A stretch of DNA of 7,228 bases from Gemmatimonadales bacterium (GTDB taxonomy: Bacteria; Gemmatimonadota; Gemmatimonadetes; Gemmatimonadales; GWC2-71-9). A program made the position numbers and the translations under genes. The DNA lies in contig JACDDX010000084.1 of NCBI GenBank assembly GCA_013816685.1, positions 1-7,228 of the forward strand, in the 5' to 3' direction. Below the pieces are notes generated by a model. That model searched no databases and was not told the DNA's origin. It saw only the letters and a program-made list of their open reading frames with translations. Position 1 is the stretch's first letter; each line of letters begins with the position of its first letter. Of this stretch, positions 6,039 to 7,228 are shown piece after piece.

Positions 6039-6281
6039 TCATTGGTCCCCGGCGCGCGTCCGGCTGTCCCGCTCATTGGCCGGTCGGGGCGGCATCCCGC
6101 CGCGGAACTCAAAATGCCGCGGATCGAACGTGCGCTGGTGGACGCTGGCGGCCCGCGCACGCCGCGCGCGGTCGACAACCGCCACGGCCCACTCCTTCGC
6201 CCGGAGCCAGGCGCCCGGCTCGAGCCCTTCGTACAGGTGCGCGAACTCCGGTCGCAGCCGGACTTCCCGGTCATCAGCCAT
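6039..6281 (-). CDS. Hypothetical protein with RLRPEFAHLY and HFEFRGG motifs (paralogue A)
   Basis: This is an 80-residue soluble protein of unknown function. ATG at 6281 is chosen because GAGGGG lies 8 bases upstream; the GTG at 6287 would be too close to it. The order is a charged N-terminus, RLRPEFAHLY (8-17), a Gly-x-Trp (23-25), an amphipathic Arg/Ala-rich helix (26-46), FDPRHFEFRGG (52-62), and a disordered polar tail. It is a paralogue of the gene immediately upstream (6309-6554): the same motifs in the same order, with one residue difference in spacing. There is no signal peptide or membrane segment. It lies between that paralogue (27 bases) and modB (70 bases) on the same strand. I do not recognise a characterised family. 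Conservation between the two copies shows that the motifs, not the tails, are under selection. Confidence 0.75.
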   Translation of the reverse strand: MADDREVRLRPEFAHLYEGLEPGAWLRAKEWAVAVVDRARRARAASVHQRTFDPRHFEFRGGMPPRPANERDSRTRAGDQ

Positions 6282-6308
6282 GATCACGTCCCCTCAACCC
6301 GTGCCCAG

Positions 6309-6554
6309 TCATTCGCCCGACCGCCGCCCCATCGCGGATGGTCCCGACCCCGGTGCACCGCCCCGGAATTCAAAGTGCTCGGAGTGGAGCACCCGGTCCG
6401 GTGCCATGTACCCTCGTGCCTCGCGCAGCCGCCAACTCACCACCCAGTCCGCCATCCGGCCGGCCGACTGCCAGCTTCCGGCCTGAAGTGGCGGATACAG
6501 ATGGGCGAACTCCGGCCGAAGCCGGGCCTCCCGCCGTGCCGCGTTCACTGGCAC
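6309..6554 (-). CDS. Hypothetical protein with RLRPEFAHLY and HFEFRGG motifs (paralogue B)
   Basis: This 81-residue protein is the second copy of the small family also present at 6039-6281. It has RLRPEFAHLY at 11-20, Gly-Ser-Trp at 26-28, a helix with VVSWRLREARGYMAPDR, and HFEFRGG at 60-66, then a Gly/Ser/Pro tail unrelated to that of its partner. The start is uncertain: GTG at 6554 or GTG at 6548, neither with a strong ribosome binding site. It begins 40 bases after the PilZ gene stop and so may depend on translation or transcription from upstream. It is soluble, without cysteines or a signal peptide. The function is unknown. Divergence outside the motifs suggests an old duplication rather than a recent one. 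Confidence 0.72.
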   Translation of the reverse strand: MPVNAARREARLRPEFAHLYPPLQAGSWQSAGRMADWVVSWRLREARGYMAPDRVLHSEHFEFRGGAPGSGPSAMGRRSGE

Positions 6555-6594
6555 GAAGCCAGCCGAGCCGGAGCCATGGAGCAGCGCGGGCAGG

Positions 6595-7228
6595 TTACCC
6601 GCGTGGATAGTGCGGGGACGGCGACGATTCTTCGCCGTGGGGGAAAAACCGCTCCTGAAGAATCGTCAGCACCTCGGGCGTCAGGCCCGGAGCGTCGAGC
6701 GCCACCGCGACCTCGCGTCCGCCCTGTCGCACCACCCGGCCGCGCACCGCGATGACGGTATCGGCATCGAGCCGAAGCTCGCCTTCCAGTCTGCTTCCCG
6801 GATGCGGCGCGATCTCCCGCTCGCCGAGGGCGTAGCGCAGGCCGGTTGCACTGACGTCGCGAAGTGGAGTCGGGACGCCGCCCGGTCCGAGCCCGCGGGT
6901 ATGCAGCGGCAGCCGCGGCGCCGCGCGGCGCTCCGGACGGGTTCGAGCCAGCGACGTGCGCTCGGCTTCGATCACTGCGAGTGTGGGCCAGGGTCCGTGC
7001 ACCGGCAGCACCGCGAGGCCGGCACGGTCGACTCGACCGATCAGCCCCATGACGGCGGTGGGCTCGCCTGAGCGGAGCCGGAGCTCGCCCCTCACCGGCT
7101 GACCCGGTTGCCAGACGCGGGCGGCCGGCGCCGGCTCGATGCGGAGGCCGCCCGGGCCGAGGTCGCGGACAGCGCAGTAGAGTTCGTCGATCCGGAGCAG
7201 CCCCGGCGCGGTCCGACGATATTCGGCC
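6595..7228 (-). CDS. Tandem PilZ-domain protein, probable c-di-GMP receptor (5' end outside window)
   Basis: The minus-strand frame is open from the right window edge to TAA at 6597-6595, giving 210 visible residues. The C-terminal half is a canonical PilZ domain: RRAAPR (Arg-x3-Arg, about 6930-6913), then DVSATG (Asp-x-Ser-x2-Gly, 6858-6841) and a beta-barrel pattern ending VALDAPGLTPEVLTILQERFFP. These two motifs bind cyclic di-GMP. The visible N-terminal half is a second, degenerate PilZ-like domain: RRTAPG replaces RRAAPR, and DLGPGG replaces DVSATG, so the key Arg and Ser are missing. This two-barrel layout is that of YcgR-type proteins, in which the first barrel contacts a partner and the second binds the nucleotide. 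A GTG at 7095 is an internal codon, not the start. It is upstream of, and co-directional with, the two small paralogues. Target unknown. Confidence 0.85.
   Translation of the reverse strand, partial: AEYRRTAPGLLRIDELYCAVRDLGPGGLRIEPAPAARVWQPGQPVRGELRLRSGEPTAVMGLIGRVDRAGLAVLPVHGPWPTLAVIEAERTSLARTRPERRAAPRLPLHTRGLGPGGVPTPLRDVSATGLRYALGEREIAPHPGSRLEGELRLDADTVIAVRGRVVRQGGREVAVALDAPGLTPEVLTILQERFFPHGEESSPSPHYPRG

Noticed and set aside
5969..6274. N-terminal extension of modB
   Set aside because: About 100 Arg/Ser/Pro-rich residues overlapping the 6039-6281 gene in another frame; ModB does not have such a domain.
5526..6755. Plus-strand open frame of 409 codons
   Set aside because: Antisense to modB, the two paralogues and PilZ. 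Composition is low-complexity and typical of a GC-rich shadow frame.
1..7228. CRISPR array, tRNA or rRNA, insertion sequence
   Set aside because: No spaced direct repeats, cloverleaf, rRNA signature, transposase or terminal inverted repeats were found by eye on either strand.

Overview
This is a GC-rich stretch of bacterial chromosome. An outer-membrane porin remnant and several Sec-type signal peptides indicate a diderm (Gram-negative-type) organism. The gene content (a helix-turn-helix/Mop protein fused upstream of modA, plus small paralogous proteins next to a PilZ gene) gives a weak impression of Gemmatimonadota. That assignment is an impression only.

Layout. Left end (1-641, minus strand): the start of a secreted protein that runs off the window (1-94), preceded by a leader that can fold in two competing ways. 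Upstream of it is a small cysteine-containing secreted protein (249-641). From 831 to 1354 two small plus-strand genes of unknown function diverge from these. The second one shares a CTAG stop with a minus-strand gene, the C-terminal two thirds of a phosphate-selective porin (OprP/OprO family). That porin stops being a porin at about 2135-2147. At the same point, on the other strand, begins the tail of a helix-turn-helix domain followed by a complete molybdate-binding Mop domain. Both genes have lost their 5' ends at one point, so this looks like a rearrangement (or assembly) junction.

Centre and right. The Mop gene overlaps modA (molybdate-binding protein) by ATGA. ModA is followed, convergently, by a DUF892/YciE-like ferritin-fold gene. 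Next comes a relic of a cyclic-nucleotide-binding domain, then modC and modB (molybdate ATPase and permease) on the minus strand. The molybdate transporter is therefore complete in parts (ModA, ModB, ModC), but modA is on the opposite strand from modBC. Upstream of modB on the same strand lie two tandem paralogous ~80-residue proteins of an unrecognised family sharing RLRPEFAHLY and HFEFRGG. Upstream of those is a tandem PilZ-domain protein (c-di-GMP receptor type) that runs off the right end. PilZ, the two paralogues, modB and modC are closely spaced and could form one transcription unit.

No tRNA, rRNA, CRISPR array, transposase or convincing intrinsic terminator was seen. The items most worth a second look are the double-truncation junction near 2140, the competing-stem leader at 92-157, and the tandem HFEFRGG paralogues between a c-di-GMP receptor and a molybdate transporter.
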